From Osedax fenrisi (taxonomy: Eukaryota > Annelida > Polychaeta > Sabellida > Siboglinidae), in the NCBI GenBank assembly GCA_964019155.1, contig OZ025239.1, positions 7,321,169 to 7,385,168 of the forward strand: 64,000 nt of DNA. The letters are read 5' to 3'. The first letter of the stretch is position 1. Every line of letters begins with the position of its first letter. Below, in pieces: positions 1-30,794 of this stretch. The notes under the pieces were generated by a model. It saw nothing but the letters and a program-made list of their open reading frames with translations, was not told where the DNA came from and made no database searches. A program made the position numbers and the translations under genes.

Positions 1-17245
<17,245 letters not shown>

Positions 17246-17527
17246 TCAGAGGTGTCTATAGAAGTAGGTCAACGTACAACAACTGCGATCATAGAACAAC
17301 GATGGCTAGATAACGGGACAACATAAAACTCTAGTGTTCTCCAGGGTGCGTGGGTGCAGTGAACAGTGGGGGGTAGAAACAAACACAATTATATGCATTA
17401 TTGACAAATAACTTGGATATAGAAAATAAACTGTCGACGTATTAGAAATTATGAATAACAAATAATTGGAAAACCTGTCATCTTATACTTGGCCTGCGTG
17501 AATTTAAAATAATAATAATATATGTAA

Positions 17528-17572
<45 letters not shown>

Positions 17573-18172
17573 TAATATAAGAATTAGAGATATATAGATA
17601 TATGGATTTATATGAATATAAAACATTAGAATTTGTATTACATATTTTATAACGAAAACCTCTTATATATATACATTATAAGTAGCTAATTGATACATAT
17701 ATCCTTCATATTAGTAAACAAACACACATACACATATAGACATACAGACACAAGATTACATATTCTCATAAATTATAAATCCTAGCAGATATATTGTTTA
17801 CAAATGAATTCACTAGAAGTGATAGCCCTTAGCGCTTGTAATAACGTGAATTGTTTAATGAATATATGAAAGATATTAAAGATATTATATGGTGGTCAGT
17901 ATTTTTTAATAATAATATAATTTTTTAATATTTTTTTATATTAGCTCTTTTTTTTAAACTTAATTTTGATTCTTTGAACATCCATAACTTTTTAAGATAA
18001 ATGTATATGACACTTTCAAAACTTAATCATAGTAAAATGACTCTTCCTATATTTTAAGTATAACTTAGTTACTAACAATTCCTGGACATTACTGGAAATT
18101 GTGTTATATTTAAAGTATTTTAATATTGGTGTTTTGTAAGTCTCATTATCACCGTAATATAATTCTATAAAT

Positions 18173-18206
<34 letters not shown>

Positions 18207-20177
18207 GTAATTAATAATATCTAAAACAAATTAGTCATTCTCTTATTTATTTCAAAAGTTATCGAACTATTAGTTATAAAAAATATTCTATCCTCTCCAT
18301 GTAAATATTTATATGTTTCGCATGCCTTTATGTTTTTATTTATTAGTTGACATATGTATGTTAGCTAATACATAAATTTTAAGTTTTTATTTTTTTAATT
18401 AAAAAAAAATATTTGTAAATTTATTTATAGTTTTTCTATTTGATAAATTATGAAGGAAATGTGGGCTGAAGTAATTGGCAATTTTCTATAACTTGTGGAG
18501 ACATATATATATATAAATAATATATAAATAATATATAATATAGCAAATAAAGAATCTAGTTTTAGAATTGAAAGTATAAAATATCAGAATTATAGAATAT
18601 TTTCTAATTAGTATATATTAATATTTTTTATTTGTAAAAACCTTTAAATAAAATATGTTTTATATTTTATAATTAATGTGAATACTAGATAATACCCAGT
18701 AGGTATTATATACGATTGTTCATATGGATAAAACATACTATAAGTAATTTTGTAAATAAATATTCTAATTTATTCATATTAATAAAAATTCTGAGAACAT
18801 TCTAATTTTACTTGTATTATCACTGACAGTTTAAATAAGTGCTTTATAATGAGACTTCTGAAGATACTACTTTATAGTGTAAATGTGTAATAATTAAACT
18901 ACTATCGTTAATTACGAGTTAATTACTCTATCGATAAATAACTACATATCATATCATTAATATATTAGCTAATCCATACTATCATACATCAAAACTATTC
19001 AAATATTATGCCTAAACTTAATAAATAGCCCTGCATTCACTGCTAGGCTGACTAGATACCTAATTATGAAGTATTGTTCTTGACCTTTGACACCTGAACT
19101 CTACCCGTATTAATAACACAATAGCACCATTACATACATATTAATGACCACCACCATACCAAGCTAACAAACTGAATGCTATTACATAATGATCCATAAG
19201 TCGTTCCTATTATTGTGTATCATATACTAATTGCCGACTAGACAATAAACAGTATGATAATCACTAGTCTATATTGCTTATAACTATACTATACCTATAC
19301 TATAGCGCACAATTAGCTTACATTACTACCCATTACATATATTATAGCATGTGTAAACCATCATTATATTTTTCTTCATTTATTATGTATTATTAAATTA
19401 TTGTTTCATGTCATTTTTTGTGTATTTAACAGGGTTGATTTAGTTTTTCAGTTGATTTTTTAAAATGGGTTTTATTTTGGTTTTTACGATTTTTTCAACT
19501 TGAAAAAACTATGGTTTTTTTGATAAAAACTGTGTATTTATTAGATATATATATATATATATATCTATACCCACATATTGCCCTTATGCTACAATGACAC
19601 TGTACTACAGATTTACAAAGTTGTACTGTTTTACAAAGAGCGACAGTGATTCCCCTCTTATATTGCTCGGTTATAAGGAATCAGAACGTGTGATACAATT
19701 CTAAAAGAAGATATACTATCTAGGCTCAGAGATGCTGGAACGCCCTGCCACCTGATAACAGACCGACTGTATGCTGCGATCTTTGTGCAGACGAAGACAA
19801 TTATATATAATTATTTAATGTCTATATACATGCATTACTGTTATAATTTCATGTGTGTTTCTCATTCTCATTAGTATCTATACAGTTACACAGATAAACA
19901 TTTTATATTTTATATTATTTTACACAGTCGATAAAATATTTAATAATAATAATAGTATTAAGAAGTTTACAATTATACAGGGAGATAATATATGTATAGA
20001 TATAAGTCTCTCTAATAAACAATACATTATTATTAATACATTTTTAAAAGGTAAATATTTCTAATAAATATTAATAAAAGTATAAATAAGTTAAATTCCA
20101 AAATAATAAAGTAAATATATATACAAAAGTGTATTATATTTTTATGATTTACTATTTGATGTTATCTGTAATATACA

Positions 20178-20254
<77 letters not shown>

Positions 20255-21455
20255 CGAATACATAATTAATATCATATAATATAAAATGTTCATAATACTA
20301 TACATATGATCAATATGAGTACATATAAATATATAATAGAAAAATATATACTACAATAAATGTATAATAATAATAAATATAAAATATATATATATATATA
20401 TATATTTTATATGTGTTATTTATGACAGCATAAAATGCATGTGTGTGTGCTATAAGAAAGCATAACATAAACTATAAAATATAGTACTCCTATGTAAATA
20501 AAGCGAATTCAAAAGATAATTCTAATTACTTATTGATTGACCTTACCTAAATACTATATGTACTATGTGTGTGTACTGTATCACTGTGCAGTAGCTGCGG
20601 ATGAGTGTATTTAAATAATCAATGATGATAAGATAGCACTATTACGCAACCCTGGTGTGTGTATGTGTGTTTAATTACTGCACTGTGTGTATGTGTGTGT
20701 ACGCGTGCGTATGTGTGTGTACGCGTGCGTTTGTGACCGAACCCCAGCTTCCATATGGATAAGTGTACGACTAGATGTACATAATAATCTACATATATAT
20801 TAATATAATATTATAGGGGATATTGGATGCTACGTAGTATATATATATAGTTATCTTAGATTACTTGCTTAATAATTGTCATGCTATACTATAGTACTAG
20901 TATAGTATGGTATACTATAGTACTACAATAATGTTACCAGTGATATTTAAAATGTATCCGAAAAAGTGATTTGCAAATTGTGAACAAAGGCAACAAGTGA
21001 GTAATAGAATACAACATGAAGATATTGCATTTATATAATAAGATATTGCATTTATAAGATTTTTTTCCTTAGACAAATCTTTGGTATAGGCAGGGAGGTA
21101 TACCTTATCATATATGATTATAAAAATTCCCTGGTATAGGTATGATTATAAAGATATAAATAATAGATAACATAGACTCATACAAATATGTTCTGGCGAG
21201 TTTAAACATTTAACCATTTAGTTATAATTTAAATGTAAAATATAGATGAAATACGATGTCATGAAATGTATTGAATAGGGACCTTCAACACATAGTTTTC
21301 TGCGATATTCGGTAGTGAATATGTGTAATTGAATAACTATCATCTTCATTATTAATATTTTATATATTATAATATATAATTATGGTACATACTTAGATAT
21401 CTGTGATCATTAATGTAGTTTCTGTATAAATACAACACGGCCATCATGTAAAGAT
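17246..21455. other. Non-coding AT-rich stretch upstream of the TRPM gene
   Basis: The promoter and 5' UTR of the TRPM gene probably lie somewhere here, but no core promoter element can be picked out. Contents are (AT)n tracts (17538-17568, 18177-18201, 20186-20251) and a (GT)n/ACGCGTGCGT repeat at 20660-20730. A short open segment at 19677-19875 is of unknown status. Confidence 0.6.
21060..21080 (+). mobile_element. Solo CAAAG-type MITE end
   Basis: TTTTTTCCTTAGACAAATCTTTGG resembles the right tip of the CAAAG MITE (CTTTCCTTAGCACAAATCTTTG). No partner end was identified with confidence. Confidence 0.4.
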
Positions 21456-21508
21456 ATGCAAACCAGACGTGAGGGGTCTCACTCGATGTCTATGATTCAA
21501 ACGTATCA

Positions 21509-21740
21509 TACTACGGGTATACTACGGGTATATTACGGGTATACTACGGGTATACTACGGGTATACTACGGGTATACTACGGGTATACTACGGGTATACT
21601 ACGGGTATACTACGGGTATACTACGGGTATACTACGGGTATACTACGGGTATACTACGGGTATATTACGGGTATACTACGGGTATACTACGGGTATACTA
21701 CGGGTATACTACGGGTATACTACGGGTATACTACGGGTAT
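21509..21740 (+). repeat. 11-bp minisatellite, about 21 units
   Basis: Tandem GGGTATACTAC units, nearly identical, with two TATTAC variants. Because 11 is not a multiple of 3 the array reads as an 11-residue peptide repeat (YYGYTTGILRV) in one frame. I regard that as a by-product, not a gene. Confidence 0.97.
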
Positions 21741-21990
21741 ATCAGCTCCTATTTACCAGCGTATACGGTTATAACTAGAAGAGCGGAGTTGATGTCCCCA
21801 TACATTACACGTAGAGTTACGTACACATAGAGTCTATATAAACACATTGATTGTGGTAGTATACGTGCATGACTACGTGCATTACATGTTCATATATTAC
21901 CATTAGGCAGCACACATCATCATACGACGTACACTGTCATGTCATACATAGTATACTAGTTGACACGCGTGCACACTGTGCCGCACACAG

Positions 21991-22022
<32 letters not shown>

Positions 22023-22108
22023 TTGGTTTATATGAATACGTATGTTTATGTGTGTATGTGTATATGTGTTTGGGTTTTTATGTGTGTTTAAAAAACTATT
22101 TAATATGT

Positions 22109-22152
<44 letters not shown>

Positions 22153-22387
22153 GTATATTATACGTATACAATGTATGATTATACGTTCTGATTGAAATAT
22201 TACAAGTATACAAACTCGATATTACCACATTTGAACATATTGATTTGTAACTTATCTTAAAAATCAATGAAAGTTATAACATAGGTGGTTACTACACATA
22301 TCAACAACCGGGACTATTGTACAATAAGCGAATGTATCAATAATTCACGTGTGTATGTGCAGCCAACGATTGTTTTGATTTGTATGT

Positions 22388-22505
22388 ACGTATACGTATG
22401 TGTATATGTGTGTGCATGTGTGTGTATGTGTGTGTATGTGTGTGTATGTGTGTGTGTGTATGTGTGTGTGCATGTGTGTGTATGTATGTATGTGCGCGTG
22501 TATGG
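22388..22505 (+). repeat. (TG)n/(TGTA)n microsatellite
   Basis: Imperfect GTGTGTATGTGTGTGTATG tract. The open frames on both strands are repeat translations. Confidence 0.95.
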
Positions 22506-22817
22506 GTGTATTCGCAAATGTGGGACCACACACTGTGGTTATATGTATATTATCAGATAAATGTTAATTAAAAATGTAGATGTTTAGTTTCGCACAAAAA
22601 CACACACATATATATATATATATATATAGATTTGTTTAAAAAGCAAAGTTGATAATGTATAGGCAGTGTGTGACTGTAGGCATTATAGTTACTGTAGTCT
22701 AGACTATAGTATATACTCTCTATAGTATATACTCTCTATATATGGTATATACATCTGCTGTATAATAAATAACGAGAGAAGAATGACATCCGCGTCGTAG
22801 AACACTGTCTTGTGAAA

Positions 22818-23010
22818 TGTGTGTGTGTGTGTATGTGTGTGTGTGTGTGTGTGTGTGCGTGTGTGTGTGTGTATGTGTGTGTATGTGTGTGTGCGTGTGT
22901 GTGTGTATGTGTGTGTGTATGTGTGTGTGTGTGTGTGTGTGTTTGTATGTGTGTGTGCGTGTGTGTATGTGTGTGTGCGTGTGTGTATGTGTGTGTATGT
23001 GTGTGTGTGT
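22818..23010 (+). repeat. (TG)n microsatellite with TATG and TGCG variants
   Basis: About 190 bases of GT repeats with regular ATG and GCG interruptions; reads as Cys-Val repeats in several frames. No gene. Confidence 0.97.
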
Positions 23011-23234
23011 TAATTATTTCTGAACTGTTATAAATATATAAAAAATAGAGATATACACAACAAGGGCTATAACCTTACAGGGCTATAACCTTACACTGTA
23101 CAAGGCTTACAAGGCTATACCTTACTACGATAATACAATACCAACTGATAATATCGTTCTTTAGGTATTATGCAATAACGAAATCATAGTGATCGGGTAT
23201 ATATGAATGTATATTATATATGTGTATATATATC

Positions 23235-23274
23235 AAATATTTTCCGAAGGTGATTGCTTCGCAAAATCTTTGTA
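23235..23274 (+). mobile_element. Minimal CAAAG hairpin element, about 40 bp
   Basis: CAAATATTTTCCGAAG, a 7-base spacer, then CTTCGCAAAATCTTTG: the two terminal repeats of the CAAAG MITE with almost nothing between them. It sits inside an (AT)n tract. Similar 40-base units occur at 39454, 44337 and 53715. Confidence 0.6.
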
Positions 23275-23722
23275 TATATATATAGATAATGTTAGACTTG
23301 CAATATGATTCATGAAGATAAATGAATCATGAATCTGCGCTAAACACACGCCGTGCATGTATCTTTAGATGACGCGTCACAAGAACGCTCCCTATCTAAT
23401 TCAGTGACTATTCGTGAGTCATCGGTAGTATGACGCTAGTTTCGCGAATACAATTACCGGAGAACAATGAATGGACATAGCCAATAATAGAGATGATGGG
23501 GTTGTTCGTCAATATAACAATTAAAATAACTATAACAATAGGAAAGTAGCGGTGGTAAACACATACATCATATATTGTTTACTTAGGAAATAGAATGAAG
23601 TACGTAACGTGTAGGCATTAGTTCACTGTTATTATCAACCCAAAGGGACATACAATGGAATATATAACAAAGAAATTACAATTATAACTGCTCACTATTT
23701 TATAGTATTTTTACGAGGATTA

Positions 23723-23764
<42 letters not shown>

Positions 23765-23877
23765 TATATATATATAAATAATGTATAGACAACCAAATAA
23801 TCATATGCATATAACTACACAAACATATGCATATTCATTCACAAGTAAATAAACATACATACGATATAACGAATACA

Positions 23878-24150
23878 TACAGGTAGTAATAGGTAGTAAT
23901 AAGTAGTAATAGATAGTAATAGATAATAATAAGTAGTAATAGATAGTAATAGATAGTAATAGATAGTAATAGATAGTAATAGGTACTAATAGATAGTAAT
24001 AGATAGTAATAGATAGTAATAGGTAGTAATAGATAGTAATAGGTAGTAATGGTAGTAATAGGTAGTAATAGATAGTAATAGATAGTAATAGATAGTAATA
24101 GATAGTTATATACTATTATAATAGGTAGTAATAGGTAGTAATATGTAGTA
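23878..24150 (+). repeat. 10-bp minisatellite, TAGTAATAGR units
   Basis: About 27 imperfect copies of AGTAATAGAT/AGTAATAGGT with point variants. It reads as a Tyr/Leu-rich frame on the minus strand, which is a repeat artefact. Confidence 0.95.
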
Positions 24151-24164
24151 TAATCTACAATCAA

Positions 24165-25968
24165 TACTGATATATTATTTTATTTTTATTTGAAGATTGT
24201 GTATATCTTTTTATGTGAATGTGTGATTACACTCAATTTGGTGCTTCTGTAGAACTGACTCAGTACATATTCTTATTTTGCATGCAAAGCAAGCTAAGAG
24301 TGATTTTAAACATGTTGTTGATTATGGATTCGACAATAACTTTTGGATCATTTAAATATGAGTATTGAGAATACTTTAAATGAGTATTGAGAATTTTTTT
24401 TTTGTTATTTAGGTCAACAATATTGGGCATGCGCAGCTTTTGTCATATTTAACAAAATTTAACATGGGAATAGATAGGAAAATACTAACAAACAAAAAAG
24501 ATGTATATTTTTCACATTTAAAATTAAGCTACAATCAGAGTTCCTATGAATAATATCAAATTCATAACAAAAATCATGACATTTTCAGAATATGTGTAAT
24601 GTGTAGAGTTCCTATGAATAATATCAAATTCATAACAAATTTAATTTTATTTCTAGGATTTTTTTTAAATTATAGAATTTCCAGAATTTTTTTTTGACCT
24701 TTCATAATTTTTTACAGAATCGTTATATTTGACAAATTTATATTATATATAATAAAAAAACAATTCATTAATCACTATATATAACAATTTGGCTTAAAAA
24801 ATAATAACTACCATGACATTTCTATAATGTTGTTAAAAATCACCAATAAATGTCCTTGTTTATAAACATAAACAATACAATTACATCTTCAAAAACAACC
24901 TTCATCGCATCATAAATATTGAACCAAAATGTATATGTATTAAATTAATACTATTAATAAAATAGTATCATGTACATCATAGCTTGAGAATCTTCTATGT
25001 AACCATATGATCTGTAAAATCACTTTTAAGCAAGCCCACACGATGTGGCACACATATGCAAACTCACACTCACATAAACACAAACACATATGAACGCACG
25101 CACACACATGCACGCACATACATGCACACATATATATATAACTATACACCTTCAATGTTGTATTGAATATACCTATAAATTATAGGCTATAATATATTTT
25201 ATATACCCATACCTATGAACAAACTAATGCACATACACACATTACTATTAAAGTCATACTATCTATATTATTGTATTCATTATTATATTATATTATATTA
25301 ATAGTAACATGATATCAAACAGATATTTATTAATATTATTATAATAATTATTATAATTATATAATAATTTATCATTTTTATATATCAAAATATAATATAA
25401 TATAATAATAGTGACTTATAGTATTTTATATTGATATTTAAATTGTATTATTATTTTATTTATCTATTTATCTACTAGATAATCTTTAAGATAAATATAA
25501 ATATAAATAGGAAGTTGTGTTAAGTAAATATATTGGTTACTAATTACCTCTAATTTAGTATTAATAATACTAATAGGTATAGTATAACTTATAATTAACC
25601 ATGTAATATTTAATTATATAATACATAATATAATTATTATAATATTATTTTATAATAATTATAATAATTATAATTTGTTAATACTTTAATACTCAATAAT
25701 ATAATAATTATGATTTTAATTATTAAATACTTTTTCATTGAATGTAATGTTATCAAGTTTTTACTTTTTATCTTAAAAACTTTAACCACATGTAAATGTT
25801 TACTACTATTTCGATTTGTATTATTTGTATCTAACATTTTTACTGGAAATGTATAACATATAAACTATTTGAATCTTGCAGGATGTATTATTATATTTTA
25901 TATTAATTAAATAAATTATGATAAACTTGCATTTTAATAAATAACATTTTTTGTTAACTTATTGAGAC
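24165..25968. other. AT-rich stretch without gene
   Basis: No recognisable gene. A direct repeat of GAGTTCCTATGAATAATATC and following bases occurs at 24538 and 24606 (68 bases apart). A short (CA)n tract is at 25070-25120. Confidence 0.6.
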
Positions 25969-25972
25969 TTAA

Positions 25973-26579
25973 GGGGACGCGATACCATTGATTTTTTCGA
26001 AAAAAAATTGAATTTTTAATTTTTTTTTAATGTAAAATTATATTATTTCAAATATTATCTTTAAAATGGTGTTAAAATTATGTTCATTACATTATTCATT
26101 TTGTTTATATTATATTATTTGTACCTGTATAATCATATTGTTTATATTCATATATTATATTTGAAACTTGATTTACTCAGAATAATTATTTGTGACTAAT
26201 CATGCTGACATAACTAGTATTAACTTTTGTACAATTGAATATTTTTTCTTAATTTTTTCAATATAACTAGATAAAACCTGTAAGATTAAAGTTATTTGTC
26301 AAAATTAAAAAATATTTATTTAAACAATTTTAATTAGCAATTTAGTCGGAAAATTAACATTTTTTATCAGATATTTCAATTATTTTTTTTAGAAACGTAT
26401 AACATAAAGATGTGTAAACATCTATAAATTTCAACATATAATATAAAAATATGGAATATTATTAATAGATTAAAAAAAAAAAAAAAAAAAAAGTGAATAT
26501 TTTTTGAGTTAATAGATTTCTAAAAATAGCATTTTTTCGCATCTTTTACATGTAAACCAAACGATGGTATCGCGTCCTC
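25973..26579 (+). mobile_element. TTAA-flanked non-autonomous element, copy b
   Basis: TTAA-GGGGACGCGATACCAT at the left and ATGGTATCGCGTCCTC-TTAA at the right: a nearly perfect 16-base inverted repeat with TTAA duplication, typical of piggyBac-like insertion. The body carries GATTTACTCAGAATAATTAT, shared with copy a, and a poly-A run near 26470. Confidence 0.8.
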
Positions 26580-27961
26580 TTAACCAATTTATATTATTAT
26601 ACTATAATATATCATATGATAATTATAATTATGATATAATATAATTAAATATAATATTATAATAAAATTATGTTATTAAGTATAATTATTATAATATTAT
26701 AATATTATTATAATAATATTTATAATTAATAATTATAAATAATATTAATAAATTATTATAATAATTATTAAATAATTAAATATTATTTAATAAATAATTT
26801 ATAATATATAATAATAATAACTACTACCTAAGTAGATTAAATATACATCATCCTACATACACAATATTCATGGTGATATACTTGAAAGTTTTGTATACTA
26901 TAATTAAAAATTTTATATTTTAAACAAATTTAATTTTTTTAAAGTTTAAATTGTTTTCATGACTTTTTATTTATTAAATTAAATGTATTATACTATATCA
27001 TATACTATATAGTATAGCGTAGTCCGTAGTATACTTATTACAACAATATAATATATAAGTAATGAATAATTCATAAATATAATAAATATATACGTATAAA
27101 TTAAGATACAAATTAAATTATATTTTATATGGTAAACAATATATTTTTTTAATTAATTTTACCTAGAAATGTGTTTCACAAAATTGATAATTTCATGGAT
27201 AATGAAAATTAAAAAATTAACTGATTAATAAATAACTTAATCATATAAATAAAATATTTAATAATGTATACTACATTATTATATTTAATTATATAAATTA
27301 ATTGAGTACTTAAAAGGCTTAAAAGTACTAACCATATAATATACTTTTTTCAAATGCAACTTTTTCGGTTACGGATGAATGATATAAATAATAACATTAT
27401 TATCTTTGTATTTGTTTACGTATTTAAATTTGTTGTAATATTTAAATAATATAATATATTATAATATGGCATTTACATTATACTCATTACTTGAAGCTAT
27501 ATTACTATGTTTAAATGCAGTATGCATTTTACACGAACAAAGATTTCTAGCTAAATGTTAGATATATGTTACATTAATAGTAATATGATTATGTTTTTAA
27601 AATATAATCACAATCCGAACATAATTATCCTGATAATAAATTATTAAATAAGTGTACCTGGAGGAATTCGGCACATTTAAAATAAAAAGTCAGCACATTA
27701 AAAAACACATATATAATCATGTTTAAATTAGAACGCCCGCAACAATTAAATATATGCCGCCGAATAATTATTGTGATAGGCGTTCTAATTTTAAATTAAA
27801 TTTAAACTTAATAATTAAGTTAATTATTAATTAACTTTATTATATATCTGTATTTATGTGACGAATTTGTATTTCAATGTTCTGACAACCTCCAGTTACC
27901 TTACACTATTCATTCATATAATAATTATAATCATTATAATAATATTGTGTTTCAATATTAT

Positions 27962-28005
<44 letters not shown>

Positions 28006-28153
28006 TATATATATAATACTTATAATATGCTTATTTCAAATAATATTTATAATAATGATATATTTTTATCTATATCTATATAATAACTGTTATCATACAA
28101 ATTTAATTGACAATACATTATTAATGAAAGCGAAATATAATAGTTACTATTAT

Positions 28154-29204
28154 CAAATATTTTGCGAAGCAATGATATAATACTCCCTATATAATACAAC
28201 GTAATTAATAACTACTACCTGCTGCTGCTAGCAGTAGTATCGAATCACTGAAAGAGATTTAGGTTCGGGGCAGTTTCCATACAGCTATGTTTTCATTTCT
28301 CTATTAAATTACATTCAATATAAATTAGCTTGTAATCGCCACTTAAATATTTATAGCATTTAAAACCTACATATCCTATTACTTTTTATATTAACTATAT
28401 GAACACTTAGTGTTCATCATATAAATAATAATCTAAAACATATTATTTTAAGGGGATGTCACACGACGCCCGCCTCTCTATGTATAGAGATAGAAAATAA
28501 TGGGTCTACACAAAACTAGGCGCGCAGAATTATATTCATTGAATTGAGCTATTTTTTTTATATTCTATTCATTAAATGTATACACATGACATTACAGGAC
28601 GTATTTTTTATAATATATATTATATAACATATATATGTATATGCACACATTTTAATTTTTAATTAACGGAATTTCTATGGAAATTGTTATTTTTTGCAAT
28701 TATGCACATACAAATTTAGAAAATGTATTCTGTAATAGTATTCATATATACTTTATTTGTATAATGCTATACAAATTAGTAGAATACATATATGTATATA
28801 GTTTTATTATATATAATAGTTTTTGTGATACCTACATTTATATACACATACCTAGCGCGAAATAATTATTCTGAGAAAACAGAATTTGAATATATATGAA
28901 TACATTATATATCTTATATAATGAATATATATAAACCACTGTTTATGTTATTTCTAGACTGTTTTCATAAATAATTTGTGTACATATATTAAAAAACAAA
29001 TAATAGAATAGTATTATGAAATAAAAAAATTTTAGATAAAAAATTATTTTCACCAAAACAAGGTGTGTGACATCCCCTTAAATTGCAAACAACACATAAT
29101 TCAAAACAAAATTAACTCGATTTAGGTGGTGCTGTATGGGTTTTTATACAAAATCTAATTACACGATTTTGAGTAAGTTGTATCTTTCCTCAGAACAATA
29201 TTTG
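28154..29204 (+). mobile_element. CAAAG-type MITE, copy 2, split by another element
   Basis: Left end CAAATATTTTGCGAAGCA, right end CTTTCCTCAGAACAATATTTG. The flanking interior matches copy 1 over GCTAGCAGTAGTATCGAA, TTTCCATACA and CATCATATAAATAATAAT. It is interrupted at 28448-29081 by TTAA element copy c, so this insertion is older than that one. Confidence 0.8.
28452..29077 (+). mobile_element. TTAA-flanked non-autonomous element, copy c
   Basis: TTAA-GGGGATGTCACAC at the left, GTGTGACATCCCC-TTAA at the right. The inner block CCTAGCGCGAAATAATTATT is identical in copy d. It is nested within CAAAG MITE copy 2. Confidence 0.82.
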
Positions 29205-29494
29205 ATGATACTACGTTGTATAGTTATCATGTTTAATATTCGTTGAATAATCATGAATATAATATAAAACACAAATTTCTAGAATATACATTCCTATATT
29301 ATATAATATATTATAACATAATAATGATATGTTGTGTTAGTAATAATTATTATGAACATATAAAATGTATCGATACTAGTTTCGCGATCTATTTAGAACC
29401 GCCACTTTCGTTAATTAGAGTGCCTACGCAATTCTATTTATAAATATCTGAGACTATAAATCTGATTCATGATTTAAGTTATATCTAAGTTAGA

Positions 29495-29695
29495 TAAATA
29501 TTTACATATAAAATAACGTATTGCGTATATTCATTTAAACAGCCAGTTTTAAACTATATTACATATCGAATGTAATATTTAGATAATCTAACATTTATAG
29601 ATTGAATCTAAATATTACATTCGATATGTAATATAGTTTAAAACTGGCTGTTTAAATGAATATACGCAATACGTTATTTTATATGTAAATATTTA
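29495..29695. repeat. Perfect 89-bp inverted repeat with 23-bp loop
   Basis: Bases 29495-29583 and 29607-29695 are exact reverse complements with no mismatch that I can find, and the loop itself can pair further (AATCTA/TAGATT). Just outside, 29701-29735 repeats the outer arm imperfectly (TATAAAATAACTCATTGCGT against TATAAAATAACGTATTGCGT). Such perfect arms in fast-drifting AT-rich DNA imply a recent origin. Confidence 0.95.
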
Positions 29696-29959
29696 CGCGT
29701 GTACCTATAAAATAACTCATTGCGTATACATATACATATATATATATATAATGCCTACATTGTATATCAGAAATGTAATATAAGATGTTTCGTATAAGAA
29801 TTTCAAACGGTTCATATAATAATTTCATACATTTCATGAATAAATTTCATAAAGTATATAATATACATACACTATATGTTAAACAAATATCATTAATTAC
29901 CTAAACATACATACGATGTGTACTATTAAATATCTACGAAACATATATATATATATATA

Positions 29960-30120
29960 TATAGGGGTAATGTCTCGATAAGCAACACTGCTTCTATAAT
30001 TACCCTGGCATTACCTAAATCTGATAATAATAATAATATATATTTAAATCACGTATATATATTGAATCCAATACAAATAGCCGATACAAATGGACCATAT
30101 ATATATATATATATATACAG
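29960..30120. repeat. Small dispersed repeat, also near 42410-42490
   Basis: The right part, read on the minus strand (GGTCCATTTGTATCGGCTAT, TTGTAT.G.ATTCAATATA), matches 42450-42490 (GGTCCGTTTGTATCCGTTAT). Function unknown; probably a degraded transposon end. Confidence 0.4.
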
Positions 30121-30626
30121 GTAACCTGTGATCTCATGCGAAGTTATTTCAGCTGATTTAGTACGTATGTAAAATCTACTATTTTAAAATAATTATTTAC
30201 ATTGATTGTATTATCATTTCGAACACGAGATCATTCCGCATAATAAAGACAGATCCTATATAATGGAGGAAAGTATCTGTTGAATACCAACAAAAATATG
30301 TAATTATCTCCATTAGTTATTTATCCTTAGCGTTTTTAGATAGAGCTAAAATAGCATTGTTTATATGAACGCGCGCCTCACCCCATAAATAAACCTACAT
30401 ACTCTCATAATATTATTGAAATTGCAAACTTATTAATGTTCATTTATTTATAAACTAAATATGACTAAATCATAAATTTCAGAGTGAGTTTAGGTCAAAT
30501 GTGCTTATTAAACTAAATATTAATTTTGTAATTATAATTTTATTAAATAATTATAATATATATAATGTATAATACACATAATTGTATTATAAAACATTAA
30601 TAGCTAATACGTAATGAACTTTGTAG

Positions 30627-30730
30627 TCGGATGGGGAAGAAATGAAAACGAACAGTCAAATGAAATCAACAAGTTCAAGGCCAAGCTGCTCAACCTCATC
30701 GACTCCATAAGAACGGTTGTCAGAAGTTAG
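30627..30730 (+). CDS. Orphan 3'-terminal exon, product unknown
   Basis: An acceptor (aactttgtAG) is followed by an open frame reading GWGRNENEQSNEINKFKAKL then LNLIDSIRTVVRS and a TAG at 30728. Codons use G or C in the third position almost throughout the second half, unlike the AT-rich surroundings. This points to real coding sequence in this frame; another frame is also open. AATAAA follows at 30789, 59 bases past the stop. I do not recognise the family. The upstream exons are not identified; an ATG at 30614 in the same frame would make a 38-residue stand-alone ORF instead. Confidence 0.5.
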
Positions 30731-30788
30731 TGATGCTTAGTTTGTATTGCTTGCATCGTTTAATCGTAAGTGTTACATTTGTATTTGT

Positions 30789-30794
30789 AATAAA
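30789..30794 (+). terminator. Polyadenylation signal AATAAA
   Basis: Canonical AATAAA 59 bases after the stop of the orphan exon, followed by a GT-rich stretch (CACTGTGTTTATTTG), as expected for a cleavage site. Confidence 0.55.

Noticed and set aside
19677..19875. Plus-strand open segment reading LSRLRDAGTPCHLITDRLYA
   Set aside because: Looks locally protein-like, but I could not match a family, splice sites are unclear and a stop precedes it; left unassigned.
21456..21830. 124-residue frame with an 11-residue peptide repeat
   Set aside because: The 11-bp minisatellite explains it; flanking codons show no coding bias.
22314..23033. Cys-Val and Thr-His repeat open frames on both strands
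   Set aside because: Pure (TG)n/(AC)n translation in every frame; no splice or start evidence.
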